Shown: one piece after another, positions 15,938-24,409 of the stretch | Position numbering within the stretch: position 1 is the stretch's first letter | Layout: each line of letters begins with the position of its first letter | Assembly (NCBI RefSeq): GCF_018128025.1 | Contig: NZ_JAGSCS010000006.1 | Coordinates: 74,501-138,500, forward strand | DNA from: Proteiniclasticum sediminis | GTDB lineage: Bacteria; Bacillota; Clostridia; Clostridiales; Clostridiaceae | Direction: 5' to 3' | DNA: 64,000 nt | The notes under the pieces: model-generated | Database searches by the model: none | The model's input: only the letters and a program-made list of their open reading frames with translations | Told to the model about the DNA's origin: nothing | Program-made: the position numbers and the translations under genes

Positions 15938-16999
15938 CTATTTCAGCCCCTTCACCCGCTGCTCCTTGCTGAGGATCTGGGTGATTCGAATGCCGAAGTT
16001 CTCATTGATGACCACCACTTCGCCGTGGGCGATGAGCTTTCCGTTGACGTAGACTTCCAGAGGCTCGTCGGCCAGCTTGTTCAGCTCCACCACGCTGCCT
16101 GCCCCCAGGGACAGGACATCCTGGATGGTCTTTTTTGTCTTGCCCAGAACCACACTGAACTCCAGGGGCACATCCATGATCAGGTCCAGATTTCGTTTCT
16201 GACTGGGCGCCGCCGTATCCGTGAGGGGGGCAAACACCGGCTTCTGCACTTCCACGCTTTGAACGGTCGGTGCGGCTTCCACCCGGACAGGTTCCGGATG
16301 CCGTTCGCTCTTTTTCTCCACAGGGGCGCTCTTCTTGGCCGGGACCGTTTCGCCCATCATCACCGCCACAATCTCTTTCACCGTATCCAGAGAATAGATC
16401 TGCATGATGTCGCTGTCGATGAGTCCGTCCACGGAGAGGTGGAAGGAGATCTTGCAGATGTACTCCTCCGTCATGAACCGCCGAAAGTTCAGGGAATTTT
16501 CCTGATCCCAAATGGCCACTTCCGGAGGGAGGATGTCGATATTTCGGCCCAGCATCTGGGCTAGGGACGTGGAGGCGGATCCGATCATCTGATTCATGGC
16601 CTCGGACACTGCGCTGAGTTCCAGCTCCGTCAGCTCCTTGTTGGGCCTAGAACCATCCCCGCCCATCATGAGGTCAGCGATGATGGCCGAGTCCTTCACG
16701 TTCATCATGAGCAGGTTGTTGCCCACGAGGCCTTCCTTGAACTCAATGCGCGATACAATCTTGGGGATTTCCAGATCCGCGGTAATCTCCTCAAAGGGAA
16801 TATAATGCACCCGGGGCGTCGTAATGGACACCCGGTGGCTGATGATGGAGGACAAGGTGGTGGCTGCCGTGGACATGCTGATGTTGCCCACCTCTCCAAT
16901 GACATCCTTGTCGGACTCCTTCAGGCCCGTTTCCTCGGCCGCTTCCCTTTTTTTCAGCAAGGCGTCTACTTCCGCCTGGGATAATAAATTTTCTCTCAT
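15938..16999 (-). CDS. fliY: Flagellar motor switch phosphatase FliY
   Basis: A 353-aa C-ring protein that replaces FliN in Firmicutes. The N-terminal LSQAEVDALL peptide resembles the CheY-binding tail of FliM. A CheC-like domain follows, with both phosphatase motifs D-x3-E-x2-N (DVIGEVGNISMSTAA) and S-x3-E-x2-N (SAVSEAMNQMIGSA). A Pro/Glu/Val-rich linker (about 215-265) leads to a C-terminal FliN/SpoA domain (LDLIMDVPLEFSVVLG). It removes phosphate from CheY-P at the motor. Start overlaps the fliM end by 4 nt. Confidence 0.96.
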   Translation of the reverse strand: MRENLLSQAEVDALLKKREAAEETGLKESDKDVIGEVGNISMSTAATTLSSIISHRVSITTPRVHYIPFEEITADLEIPKIVSRIEFKEGLVGNNLLMMNVKDSAIIADLMMGGDGSRPNKELTELELSAVSEAMNQMIGSASTSLAQMLGRNIDILPPEVAIWDQENSLNFRRFMTEEYICKISFHLSVDGLIDSDIMQIYSLDTVKEIVAVMMGETVPAKKSAPVEKKSERHPEPVRVEAAPTVQSVEVQKPVFAPLTDTAAPSQKRNLDLIMDVPLEFSVVLGKTKKTIQDVLSLGAGSVVELNKLADEPLEVYVNGKLIAHGEVVVINENFGIRITQILSKEQRVKGLK

Positions 17000-17994
17000 A
17001 TCTCCACATCCTCTTCCACATATTGAAGAACCTGAACCGCCAGCTTGTCTTTGTACAGACCCGGTTGCACCAGGTAATGGACCTTATCCTCCACATACAT
17101 CCGCATGGGCCGGTCCGTTCGTAAATCCAGCTGGACGATGTCTCCCAGCTCCAAATGAAGAAAATCATCCACGGTGAGATGGGTCTTTCCCATTTCCACC
17201 GTCAGCTCCACATCAGTGGATACGAGCCGGTCTGTGATCTGTTCCTTGTATCGGCTGTCATCCGTGATTTTCCCGATGTCAAACCAGTTGCGGATACTGA
17301 GCTTGTCAATGATGTTCTCGAAGGAGACATAGGGAATGCAGATATTCAGGAAACTCTTGAAATCAAAGATTTCCACCCGAAGGCTGATGAGCACCACGGG
17401 CTCATTGGGGGACATGGTCTGGATGAGCTGGGGATTGGTCTCCAGGTTGTCCAGGACCGGATCCAGATCCAGGATTTCGCTCCAGGCAGTCTTAAATCCT
17501 TTCAAAAGATTCACCACCAGATCCTCCAGAATCCCCAGCTCGATGTCCGTGAACCGCTCCTTCTTCAAGGCTTTGGATTCTTTGGTCTTGCTGCCTCCGC
17601 AAAGAAGCTCCAGCACCTGCACGGCAAAATGGGGATTGATCTCGACAATCTGATTGCCGCTTAAGGGAACACTGTGGAAAACCCCCATGATGGTGGGATT
17701 GGGAATGGAATGGACAAACTCATCGAAGCTGATCTGTTCCACAGCGCCCAGCGTCAGATTGATGTTCGTGCGGACCATGGTGGAGAGAATGTTGGAGGAG
17801 ATCTTCGCATAGTTTTCAAAGATCATGTACAAGGTATTGATGTATTCCTTCGACAGCTTAATGGGCCTTCGGAAGTCATAGGCTCTGACCTTGTTCTTCT
17901 CCTCCTCCTGTTTCATCTCTTCAGGATTGATCTCGCCGGTATTCAGCGCGTTGAGCAAGGAATCGATTTCCTGTTGTGAAAGTACTGGCTTCAA
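16996..17994 (-). CDS. fliM: Flagellar motor switch protein FliM
   Basis: A 332-aa C-ring protein that receives CheY-P and passes the switching signal to FliG. It starts MKPVLSQQEIDSLLNAL, the conserved CheY-P binding peptide. The central CheC-like domain lacks phosphatase residues, and the C-terminal SpoA domain contains VELTVEMGKTHLTVDDFL. It lies between cheW and fliY in the chemotaxis transcript rather than beside fliL. Confidence 0.97.
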   Translation of the reverse strand: MKPVLSQQEIDSLLNALNTGEINPEEMKQEEEKNKVRAYDFRRPIKLSKEYINTLYMIFENYAKISSNILSTMVRTNINLTLGAVEQISFDEFVHSIPNPTIMGVFHSVPLSGNQIVEINPHFAVQVLELLCGGSKTKESKALKKERFTDIELGILEDLVVNLLKGFKTAWSEILDLDPVLDNLETNPQLIQTMSPNEPVVLISLRVEIFDFKSFLNICIPYVSFENIIDKLSIRNWFDIGKITDDSRYKEQITDRLVSTDVELTVEMGKTHLTVDDFLHLELGDIVQLDLRTDRPMRMYVEDKVHYLVQPGLYKDKLAVQVLQYVEEDVEI

Positions 17995-18013
17995 GTTATC
18001 CCCTCATTTTCCC

Positions 18014-18403
18014 TTAGAGTATCCGGTCCAGGTCGATGTGGTTGACGAGCTTGTCTCCGAGCTGAATGATCCCCACGATGCCGGTCCCCGCCTTGGCGGA
18101 CACTTCCTCGATTTGGGATTCATCGATCTTCAGGACTTCCTTCACCTCATGGACCAGGATTCCGATCTTTTCGTCCTCTTTCTGGACAATAACGATATTA
18201 TTATAGCATTGATCTTCTTTCCGGTGCAAAAGCTTCGCCAAATTCATGAGCGGCACCACATTTCCCCGGAGATTGATGAGTCCCTCCACGCCCGCAGGGG
18301 CATTGGGGACCATGGTGGAAGGGATCTGCCGGCTGATCTCCTCCACCCGGGAGGAGTCCAGACTGTAGTACTGATCATCCAGGGTAAACACTATGATCTG
18401 CAT
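18014..18403 (-). CDS. cheW: Chemotaxis coupling protein CheW (copy 1)
   Basis: A 129-aa SH3-fold adaptor that couples chemoreceptors to CheA. It begins MQIIVFTLDDQYYSLDSSRVEEI and contains VEGLINLRGNVVPLMNL, the conserved hydrophobic core loop. It is shorter than many CheW proteins but has both subdomains. A second CheW is encoded at the head of the same operon. Confidence 0.93.
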   Translation of the reverse strand: MQIIVFTLDDQYYSLDSSRVEEISRQIPSTMVPNAPAGVEGLINLRGNVVPLMNLAKLLHRKEDQCYNNIVIVQKEDEKIGILVHEVKEVLKIDESQIEEVSAKAGTGIVGIIQLGDKLVNHIDLDRIL

Positions 18404-18414
18404 CCTGCACCCCG

Positions 18415-18777
18415 CTACCGGCCGGCTTTAACCAGGGCATCCAGCACCCGGTCCGTCTCAAAGGGCTTCACAATGAAATCCACGGCCCCGGACTGAATGG
18501 CTTCCATGACCATGGCCTGCTGGCCCATGGCGCTGCACATGACCACCCGAGCCTGGGGATCGATCTTCTTGATCCCTTTCAGGGCCTGAATGCCATCCAT
18601 TTCGGGCATGGTGATGTCCATGGTGACAATTTCCGGCCGCTCTGACTTATATTTCTCAATGGCATCGGCCCCGTTCTGGGCCTCGGCCACCACCTCGTAT
18701 CCGTTTTTCTCCAGGATGTCCTTCAGCTTCATCCGCATGAAGATGGCATCATCTACAATCATAATTCTCTTTGACAT
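18415..18777 (-). CDS. cheY: Chemotaxis response regulator CheY
   Basis: A 120-aa single receiver domain. It has the acidic pair in IMIVDDAIF, the phosphoacceptor Asp in IVTMDITMPEMDG (about residue 54), Thr/Ser in VMCSAMGQ and the conserved Lys in FIVKPF. It is phosphorylated by CheA and binds FliM. Phosphate removal should be by CheC and FliY, both encoded here. Confidence 0.97.
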   Translation of the reverse strand: MSKRIMIVDDAIFMRMKLKDILEKNGYEVVAEAQNGADAIEKYKSERPEIVTMDITMPEMDGIQALKGIKKIDPQARVVMCSAMGQQAMVMEAIQSGAVDFIVKPFETDRVLDALVKAGR

Positions 18778-18797
18778 CGTAATCTCTCCCTTCCCAA

Positions 18798-19397
18798 TTA
18801 AAGTCCTAATTTGTTGAAAAGCCCTTCCAAAACTCCAGGTCTCGGAATGAAATAGAGGGCGGAATCCACCCGGGTTCCTTCATAGAGGAACTCGTTGCGG
18901 ATAATCATAATCTGGTCGTCATACTGTCCGCTCTCCAAGTACGTGCTGCTGAGCACAGCGCCGAACATGTCCCGGGTTAAGGCCGGAACAGAGGAGATAA
19001 GGAGGAGGTCCGTCAGCCGGGATACGGCATGAAGGTAGGAACTGACGATGATGTTCACCAGCTCGCACAGGGCGGAATCCTCCAGCTCGTCCACCAGAGG
19101 CATTCCTTTTGGCAGCATGAGCTTCGCCAGCACCCGGGCATGCTCCGGCGGGGTGACGAAGAGAAAGCTTCCCTGGCCGTCCCCCAGCATCTGGAGATTC
19201 ACGGCCACCACATCCTCGTCTTCGGCCATGATCCCGGAAAACACTTCGGCGTAATCCAGGATATCAATCCGGGGCACATTCATATGGATGATCCGGCTGA
19301 CCAGATGGGCAATGGCCGTGGCGGCATTGCCGCCGCCGATGTTGGCCAGCTCCTTCAGGGCATCGGTCTGGATGGCCGTGTAGCTTTGGCTATTCAA
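18798..19397 (-). CDS. cheC: CheY-P phosphatase CheC
   Basis: A protein of about 199 aa with two phosphatase motifs: D-x3-E-x2-N in DALKELANIGGGNAATAIAHL and again in DSALCELVNIIVSSYL. Both motifs mark an active CheC. In Bacillus CheC hydrolyses CheY-P and is stimulated by CheD. The start is taken as TTG 19397, inside the last codons of cheA and behind AAAGGGGGAGACCC. A longer frame to 19433 would simply overlap cheA and lacks family similarity. Confidence 0.93.
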   Translation of the reverse strand: MNSQSYTAIQTDALKELANIGGGNAATAIAHLVSRIIHMNVPRIDILDYAEVFSGIMAEDEDVVAVNLQMLGDGQGSFLFVTPPEHARVLAKLMLPKGMPLVDELEDSALCELVNIIVSSYLHAVSRLTDLLLISSVPALTRDMFGAVLSSTYLESGQYDDQIMIIRNEFLYEGTRVDSALYFIPRPGVLEGLFNKLGL

Positions 19398-21471
19398 GGG
19401 TCTCCCCCTTTCCCTGGACCAGGTTTCCCACATCCAGAATCAGAGTGATGTCGCCGTTGCCCAAAATGGAGGCGCCCAGATATTCTTTCATTTTGCCCAG
19501 ACTTCCGCTGAGCTTCTTAATGACGATTTCCTGCTGGCCCATGAGCTCATCCACCACCAGGCCAAAGGGCCGTCCGCCGATGGACACCAGAATGATGTGC
19601 TGGGTGCCTTCCCGGGCTTTGATGTTCAGAAGCTCGCTGACCCGAACCACGGGAATGACCTTTTCCCGGTGGATATAGATTTCTCCGCTGTGGGCCGCCT
19701 TGATATCGCCCTCTTTCAGCGCCACCACCTTCTCGATGAAGCCTAAGGGCAGAGCGAAGGTTTCCCTCCCCACATGGACCATGAGCGCCTGGATGATGGA
19801 TAAGGTGAGGGGCAGCCGGATGACGAAGGTGGTCCCCACGTTGATCTGGCTCAGCACTTCGATGCTTCCGCCCAGGGAGGTGATTTTCTGCTTCACCACA
19901 TCCATGCCCACGCCCCGTCCGGAAATGTTGGTCACTTCCGTATTGGTGGAAAATCCCGAATTGAAGATGAGCTGAATGAGGCCGCCCCGATCGAGCCCTT
20001 CCGTGCTGATGCCCTTGCGTTCGGCGCTTTCCCGAATCCTCTCCGGGTCAATGCCTTGGCCGTCATCGGAGACCTTGATCACGACGCTGTTACCCTCCTG
20101 ATAGGCCAGGAGATGAATCTTACCGTGGGCGGGTTTTCCTTTTTTCTCTCGTTCCTCGGCGGTTTCAATGCCATGATCTGCCGCATTTCGCAGAAGATGC
20201 ACCAGGGGCTCGCCCAGTTCCGACACCACGGTGCGGTCCAGCTCCGTTTCCTCGCCCTCAATGAGCAGCTCCATGTCTTTGCCCAGTTCCTGGGACAGAT
20301 CGCGCACCATGCGGGGGAAGCGGTTAAAGACCACATTCACCGGCTGCATACGGATTTTCAGCACCAGATCCTGGAGATCCGACGTGATGCGGGCCACCTG
20401 CTCTAAAGGTTCGGTGATTTCTCCGTTGCCCTGTTTCTGGCTGATCTCCTCCAGCCGAGTCCGGTAGATGACGAGCTCCGACACCAGGTTCATGAAACTG
20501 TCGAGCCTCGACAGATCCACCCGGATGGACTGGCTGCCATGGGCGCCGTTGCCGTTTTTGGTTTCGACTTTGCTATCTGCTTTATTCCCCGCCGGGCCTT
20601 CGGCCTTGGGCTCTTTTACGGGAACCGCCGCAGGAGTTTCCGTCTTTATCGTCTCTGCCAGATTCGTCACCACGGCTCCACGGGGTTTCGCAAGGACCGC
20701 GGGACTCTGGGGAAGATCCTCCAGCGTCAGAGCATGAATCACCACGCCGTCGATTTCCGCCACATTAAGAATGCTCTCTTCCACTACTTCCTGGCGGCTC
20801 TTCGTAATATAGAGCAGCTGGAACCCCTTGTCGAAATTGCCGTCCTCCAGCTCTTCTGCCTGGGGCAGGGTACCCATGATTTCCCCTTCCTGCTCCAGCC
20901 GGTTCACCACAAGATACGCCCTCGCACCTTTTAGCATACAGTTGGGATTCACCAGGACGGTAATCCTGTAGGCCAGGTAGCCTTTTTCCAGGGCCGAGCG
21001 GATGACGCTGGCATCGATCTCTCCGATGGGCATTTCCTCCAGGGAAGACTCCTCCACCGCTGGAGTCTCGATGACCTGGACCTCGGGGGCTTCGGCACAG
21101 AGATTCTCCAGTTCCAAGAAAAGCTTCGCCATGTCATAGACGGGTTCATTTTCCTCCCGAAGATCCTCCACGATTTCCGACAGCTGATCCAGGCAGTGGA
21201 AAATCACCGTCAGGGCTTCGGAGGTCACCTGGGCTTTTCCCTTTCGGAAGAGCTCCAGCACGTTCTCCATGCGGTGGGTGAGCTCCGTCATGGCCGTATA
21301 ACCCATGGTGGCGGCCATCCCCTTGAGGGTGTGGGCAGAGCGGAAGATTTCCTCGAGGATCTCGGGACTCTGGTCGTCCTTTTCCAGGAGGAGGAGATTT
21401 TCATTGAGTTTTTGGAGATACTCATCGGTCTCCTCAAAAAACAGTTCACGGTATTTTATATTGTCGTCCAT
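19390..21471 (-). CDS. cheA: Chemotaxis histidine kinase CheA
   Basis: A 693-aa kinase. The Hpt domain contains the phosphorylated His in FRSAHTLKGMAATMGYT (about residue 48). A CheY/CheB-binding P2 domain, a Pro/Lys-rich linker, dimerisation helices (IRVDLSRLDSFMNLVSELV), an HATPase with N/G boxes (LLRNAADHGIE, SDDGQGID, SGRGVGMDVVK) and a CheW-like P5 domain follow. Length is typical. It is fifth in the operon headed by cheW. Confidence 0.98.
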   Translation of the reverse strand: MDDNIKYRELFFEETDEYLQKLNENLLLLEKDDQSPEILEEIFRSAHTLKGMAATMGYTAMTELTHRMENVLELFRKGKAQVTSEALTVIFHCLDQLSEIVEDLREENEPVYDMAKLFLELENLCAEAPEVQVIETPAVEESSLEEMPIGEIDASVIRSALEKGYLAYRITVLVNPNCMLKGARAYLVVNRLEQEGEIMGTLPQAEELEDGNFDKGFQLLYITKSRQEVVEESILNVAEIDGVVIHALTLEDLPQSPAVLAKPRGAVVTNLAETIKTETPAAVPVKEPKAEGPAGNKADSKVETKNGNGAHGSQSIRVDLSRLDSFMNLVSELVIYRTRLEEISQKQGNGEITEPLEQVARITSDLQDLVLKIRMQPVNVVFNRFPRMVRDLSQELGKDMELLIEGEETELDRTVVSELGEPLVHLLRNAADHGIETAEEREKKGKPAHGKIHLLAYQEGNSVVIKVSDDGQGIDPERIRESAERKGISTEGLDRGGLIQLIFNSGFSTNTEVTNISGRGVGMDVVKQKITSLGGSIEVLSQINVGTTFVIRLPLTLSIIQALMVHVGRETFALPLGFIEKVVALKEGDIKAAHSGEIYIHREKVIPVVRVSELLNIKAREGTQHIILVSIGGRPFGLVVDELMGQQEIVIKKLSGSLGKMKEYLGASILGNGDITLILDVGNLVQGKGETLE

Positions 21472-21486
21472 TCAATTCTCCCCCGA

Positions 21487-22257
21487 TCAGACTTTTTCAA
21501 ATAGGAAGGTGGACAGCTTCTTGAAGCCGTACCCCGCCGGATTGTAGATGCTTTCCGTGGCGCCGGTGAAAAATACGCCCCCCGGGACCAAGGCGTCGCT
21601 GATCCGGCGATACACGTCTTCCTTGGCTTCATTTTTAAAGTAGATGGTCACATTTCGGCAGATCACCGCATGGAGATTCTTCTCGTAGGGATCCAGCAGC
21701 AGGTCATGCCGCTGGAACGTCACCGTCTTTTTCAGCCGCTCCGCAATGCGGTAGTGGCCATCCTCCTGGGTGAAGAAGCGTTCCAGATCCCCCGGGGTGA
21801 GGTTTTTCAGCTCATTTTCCCGATAGAGCCCCTCCCGGGCCCGCCCGAGAATTGTCTCGTCGATGTCCGTGGCCAGAATACTGGCACCCTGGATTCGATG
21901 CCGGTCCAGGATCATGGCGATGGAGTACGGCTCCGCCCCAATGGAGCAGGCTGCGCTCCAGATCCGAAGACTGCCAAAGCGCTTGGCCAGGTCCTGGGTG
22001 AGCACTGTCTCAAACTCCTGGAAGATTTCCTTGTTGCGGAAAAATTCCGTGACATTAATGGTGATGTAGTCCAGGAAGAGGCGCCTTACCTTCTCATCCT
22101 TTTGGATCAGATGGGCGTATTCCCGAAGATTTTTTGCCCCTGCGCTGTTCATCACCGTGCCGATGCGCCGCTGCAGCTGTTTTTCCTTGTAGGCGCTAAG
22201 GTCCAGCTTCAGGCTGTCCCTAGCCCATTCATTAAAATACTCAAATTCTAGTTCCAT
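21487..22257 (-). CDS. cheR: Chemotaxis protein methyltransferase CheR
   Basis: A 256-aa enzyme that transfers methyl groups from S-adenosylmethionine to Glu residues of chemoreceptors. An N-terminal helical domain is followed by a Rossmann domain with IWSAACSIGAEPYSIAM, the SAM-binding loop. The sequence VICRNVTIYFKNEAKEDV near residue 200 is also characteristic. Start overlaps the end of cheB by 10 nt. Confidence 0.96.
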   Translation of the reverse strand: MELEFEYFNEWARDSLKLDLSAYKEKQLQRRIGTVMNSAGAKNLREYAHLIQKDEKVRRLFLDYITINVTEFFRNKEIFQEFETVLTQDLAKRFGSLRIWSAACSIGAEPYSIAMILDRHRIQGASILATDIDETILGRAREGLYRENELKNLTPGDLERFFTQEDGHYRIAERLKKTVTFQRHDLLLDPYEKNLHAVICRNVTIYFKNEAKEDVYRRISDALVPGGVFFTGATESIYNPAGYGFKKLSTFLFEKV

Positions 22258-23273
22258 GTTTTCCCCTTGACGATTCGTTTCATCTTTTCTTTGATTTCCG
22301 GCAGGGTGAGAACCTCCTCTACGGCGCCTAAAGCCAAGGCATGGCCTGGCATACCGTAGACCACGCAGGACTCCCGGGCCTGGACATAGGTGGTGCCGCC
22401 GGCTTCCTTCACCGCCAGGAGCCCCTGGCCCCCGTCTTTTCCCATGCCGGTGAGGATGATCCCCATGAGGCCTGGGCCGTAGACTTTTGCGGCGGAGAAA
22501 AATAGCGGATCGGCCGCCGGGCGGACCCCGTGGATCTTGGGCTTTTCATCCAGCCGGATCCGGTGGCCGTCCACGGTCATATGGAAATCCCCAGGGGCCA
22601 CATAGACCACTCCGGGAAGCACCGGCATCTGATCCTGAGCTTCCACCACCTTCAGTTTGCAGCCGCTGTTGAGCCGCTCCGCAAAGGAAGCGGTGAAGCC
22701 CTTGGGCATGTGCTGCACGATGAAGACAGGAATGAAGAGATTCTCCGGAAGGGCCTGGACGATTTCAAACAGCACCTTGGGTCCTCCTGTAGAGGCCCCG
22801 ATGACCAGGGCCCGGACGTCGTCCTGCTTTTTGACCTCGGGCCTTTTCGCCAGAGGCTGGAAGACCTTGTCCTCCTTCCGCTCCTTCAGGGCCTGGGCCA
22901 CCAGGACCTTCCCTTCCAGGGAAGCGCGAAGGTCATTCATCTTGTCGGGGGATTTTTCGATGAAATCCAGAGCACCTAGGTCCAGGGCTTCCATGGTCAC
23001 GGCGCTTCCCGATTTGGAATAGGCGCTGAGCATGACCACGGGCAGCTCCGGATACCGTTCCTTGATGATCTTCAGGGCTTCCAGCCCGTTCATCTTCGGC
23101 ATTTCAATGTCCAGGGTCACCAGATCGGGTTTTAGCCGTTCAATGGCTTCCAGGGCATCTTCCCCGTTGCGGGCAATGCCAGCCAGCTCCACCCCCGGGA
23201 TTTCCAGGGCGGCGTCGGCCACGACCTTGCGCATGAAGGCGGAATCATCCACCACCAAAAGCCGTATTGCCAT
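22248..23273 (-). CDS. cheB: Chemotaxis response regulator / methylesterase CheB
   Basis: A 341-aa two-domain enzyme. The receiver has LLVVDDSAFMRK and phosphoacceptor Asp in LVTLDIEMPKMNG. The C-terminal esterase has the catalytic triad Ser (IGASTGGPKVL), His (VQHMPKGF) and Asp (GMGKDGGQGL). It removes methyl groups from, or deamidates, receptors. The start at 23273 has GGAGGAG six bases upstream; the longer frame to 23291 starts inside that ribosome site. Confidence 0.97.
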   Translation of the reverse strand: MAIRLLVVDDSAFMRKVVADAALEIPGVELAGIARNGEDALEAIERLKPDLVTLDIEMPKMNGLEALKIIKERYPELPVVMLSAYSKSGSAVTMEALDLGALDFIEKSPDKMNDLRASLEGKVLVAQALKERKEDKVFQPLAKRPEVKKQDDVRALVIGASTGGPKVLFEIVQALPENLFIPVFIVQHMPKGFTASFAERLNSGCKLKVVEAQDQMPVLPGVVYVAPGDFHMTVDGHRIRLDEKPKIHGVRPAADPLFFSAAKVYGPGLMGIILTGMGKDGGQGLLAVKEAGGTTYVQARESCVVYGMPGHALALGAVEEVLTLPEIKEKMKRIVKGKTWN

Positions 23274-23287
23274 GAGGACTCCTCCCT

Positions 23288-23773
23288 TCATAAGGTAATG
23301 ATATTCTTGGCGGCCATGCGGATATCCACCTGGAAATCCGCCAGATCCACCACCATGGTTCTCCCGGCGCTTCCCCCCGTATGGCGGCCGATGATGGGGA
23401 TCTCCAGCTCCGTGAGCACCCTTTCCACCGCTTCCACATTCCTGCGTCCGATATCCGAGGAAAGCTTGCGGTCCGGGAAGTTGAACATGCTGGCCCCGCC
23501 CGCGATCTTTGCCACCAGATTTCGCTTCAGGGTTCCCTGGGCGGTGAGCTCCTCCACCATGAGCGGAATGGCCAGATCGGCAAATTTACCCGGTTTAACC
23601 TCCCGGGAGAACGCCGTGCTGTCCGGCAGCATGATATGACTAAGACCGCCAATCTTCCGGGTCCGGTCATAGAGGGCGATGCCCACGCAGGAGCCCAGCC
23701 CTAAGGTGATGAGACTGTCGGGATCCTTGGTGACCTTATAGTCTCCGATGCCGACTTTCCATTGATTCTCCAT
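23288..23773 (-). CDS. cheD: Chemoreceptor glutamine deamidase CheD
   Basis: A protein of about 161 aa. It has the catalytic Cys in TLGLGSCVGIALYD and His in GGLSHIMLPDS, the CheD pair. CheD deamidates receptor Gln and, in Firmicutes, binds CheC to control CheY-P. The start at 23773 (MENQWKV) has AAGGA five bases upstream. Another ATG at 23797 overlaps the cheW stop (TAATG) and could be used by coupling; it adds eight residues. Confidence 0.94.
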   Translation of the reverse strand: MENQWKVGIGDYKVTKDPDSLITLGLGSCVGIALYDRTRKIGGLSHIMLPDSTAFSREVKPGKFADLAIPLMVEELTAQGTLKRNLVAKIAGGASMFNFPDRKLSSDIGRRNVEAVERVLTELEIPIIGRHTGGSAGRTMVVDLADFQVDIRMAAKNIITL

Positions 23774-23796
23774 TCGTCCTTGCACTCCCGTTTCCA

Positions 23797-24252
23797 TTAT
23801 TGCGGGGTGTCCAAGGCAAGGATTTCCTCCGTCTGTCGGAAGTCAAAGAGCCTGTCCGTGTCCAGATGAATGATGAGGTCTTCCCCAGTCTTGATGAAGC
23901 CCCGCACATACTCCCGGGAGAGCCTTCCATCGCCTAAAGCGGCATCTTCAAAGGCGGTTTCCTCCAGGTTTCGGATGCCCAGCACCTCATCCACCATGAG
24001 GCCTAAGAAGGTCCCATTCCAGGAGATGACGATGACTTTGGCTTTCTCCGAATCCTGGGCGTTAACCCCATAGAGCCTTCGGTTCAGGTCGATGATGGGC
24101 AGAACCTGTCCATTGTAGGGAATGACTCCCTTCAGAAACTCTGCGGTTTCTGGAACTTTTTTCGGGGTGGTGTATTCGATGATCCGTTCGATCCTGGCGA
24201 TATCCAGGGCGAAGTTCTGATCACAGTTGCTGAATATGATGACTTGCTTCAT
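23797..24252 (-). CDS. cheW: Chemotaxis coupling protein CheW (copy 2, first gene of operon)
   Basis: A 151-aa CheW-fold protein beginning MKQVIIFSNCDQNFALDIARIERII. It contains LKGVIPYNGQVLPIIDLNRRLY and ISWNGTFLGLMVDEVLGI. It differs from copy 1 and is slightly longer, with a C-terminal extension. The start at 24252 is set by GGGAGG upstream and by the SigD promoter just before it. Two CheW genes in one operon suggest receptor-specific adaptors or a CheV-like split of work. Confidence 0.9.
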   Translation of the reverse strand: MKQVIIFSNCDQNFALDIARIERIIEYTTPKKVPETAEFLKGVIPYNGQVLPIIDLNRRLYGVNAQDSEKAKVIVISWNGTFLGLMVDEVLGIRNLEETAFEDAALGDGRLSREYVRGFIKTGEDLIIHLDTDRLFDFRQTEEILALDTPQ

Positions 24253-24287
24253 GCTCCATTGGCCTCCCAAATACTTCGATATCCTCC

Positions 24288-24313
24288 ATATCGACTCTTT
24301 TTTGCACAAATTA
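24288..24313 (-). promoter_or_regulatory. SigD promoter of the chemotaxis operon
   Basis: On the minus strand TAAT (24310-24313), a 15-bp spacer and TCGATAT (24288-24294). The cheW start is 36 nt downstream. It should drive cheW-cheD-cheB-cheR-cheA-cheC-cheY-cheW-fliM-fliY as one transcript of about 8.3 kb. Confidence 0.82.
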
Positions 24314-24356
24314 ATGGAGGAGGGGAAAGAATAATCCTTCGGGTACTCCCCGGGTG

Positions 24357-24396
24357 GAAAAAAACCAGTCCGGCACAAGGGATTTCCTTGGACTGG
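24357..24396 (-). terminator. Terminator after the FapA gene
   Basis: CCAGTCC (24365-24371) pairs with GGACTGG (24390-24396). On the minus strand it is followed by TTTTTTT. It separates the 24410-26239 gene from the chemotaxis promoter. Confidence 0.82.
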
Positions 24397-24409
24397 GCTG
24401 GCTTTTTCC

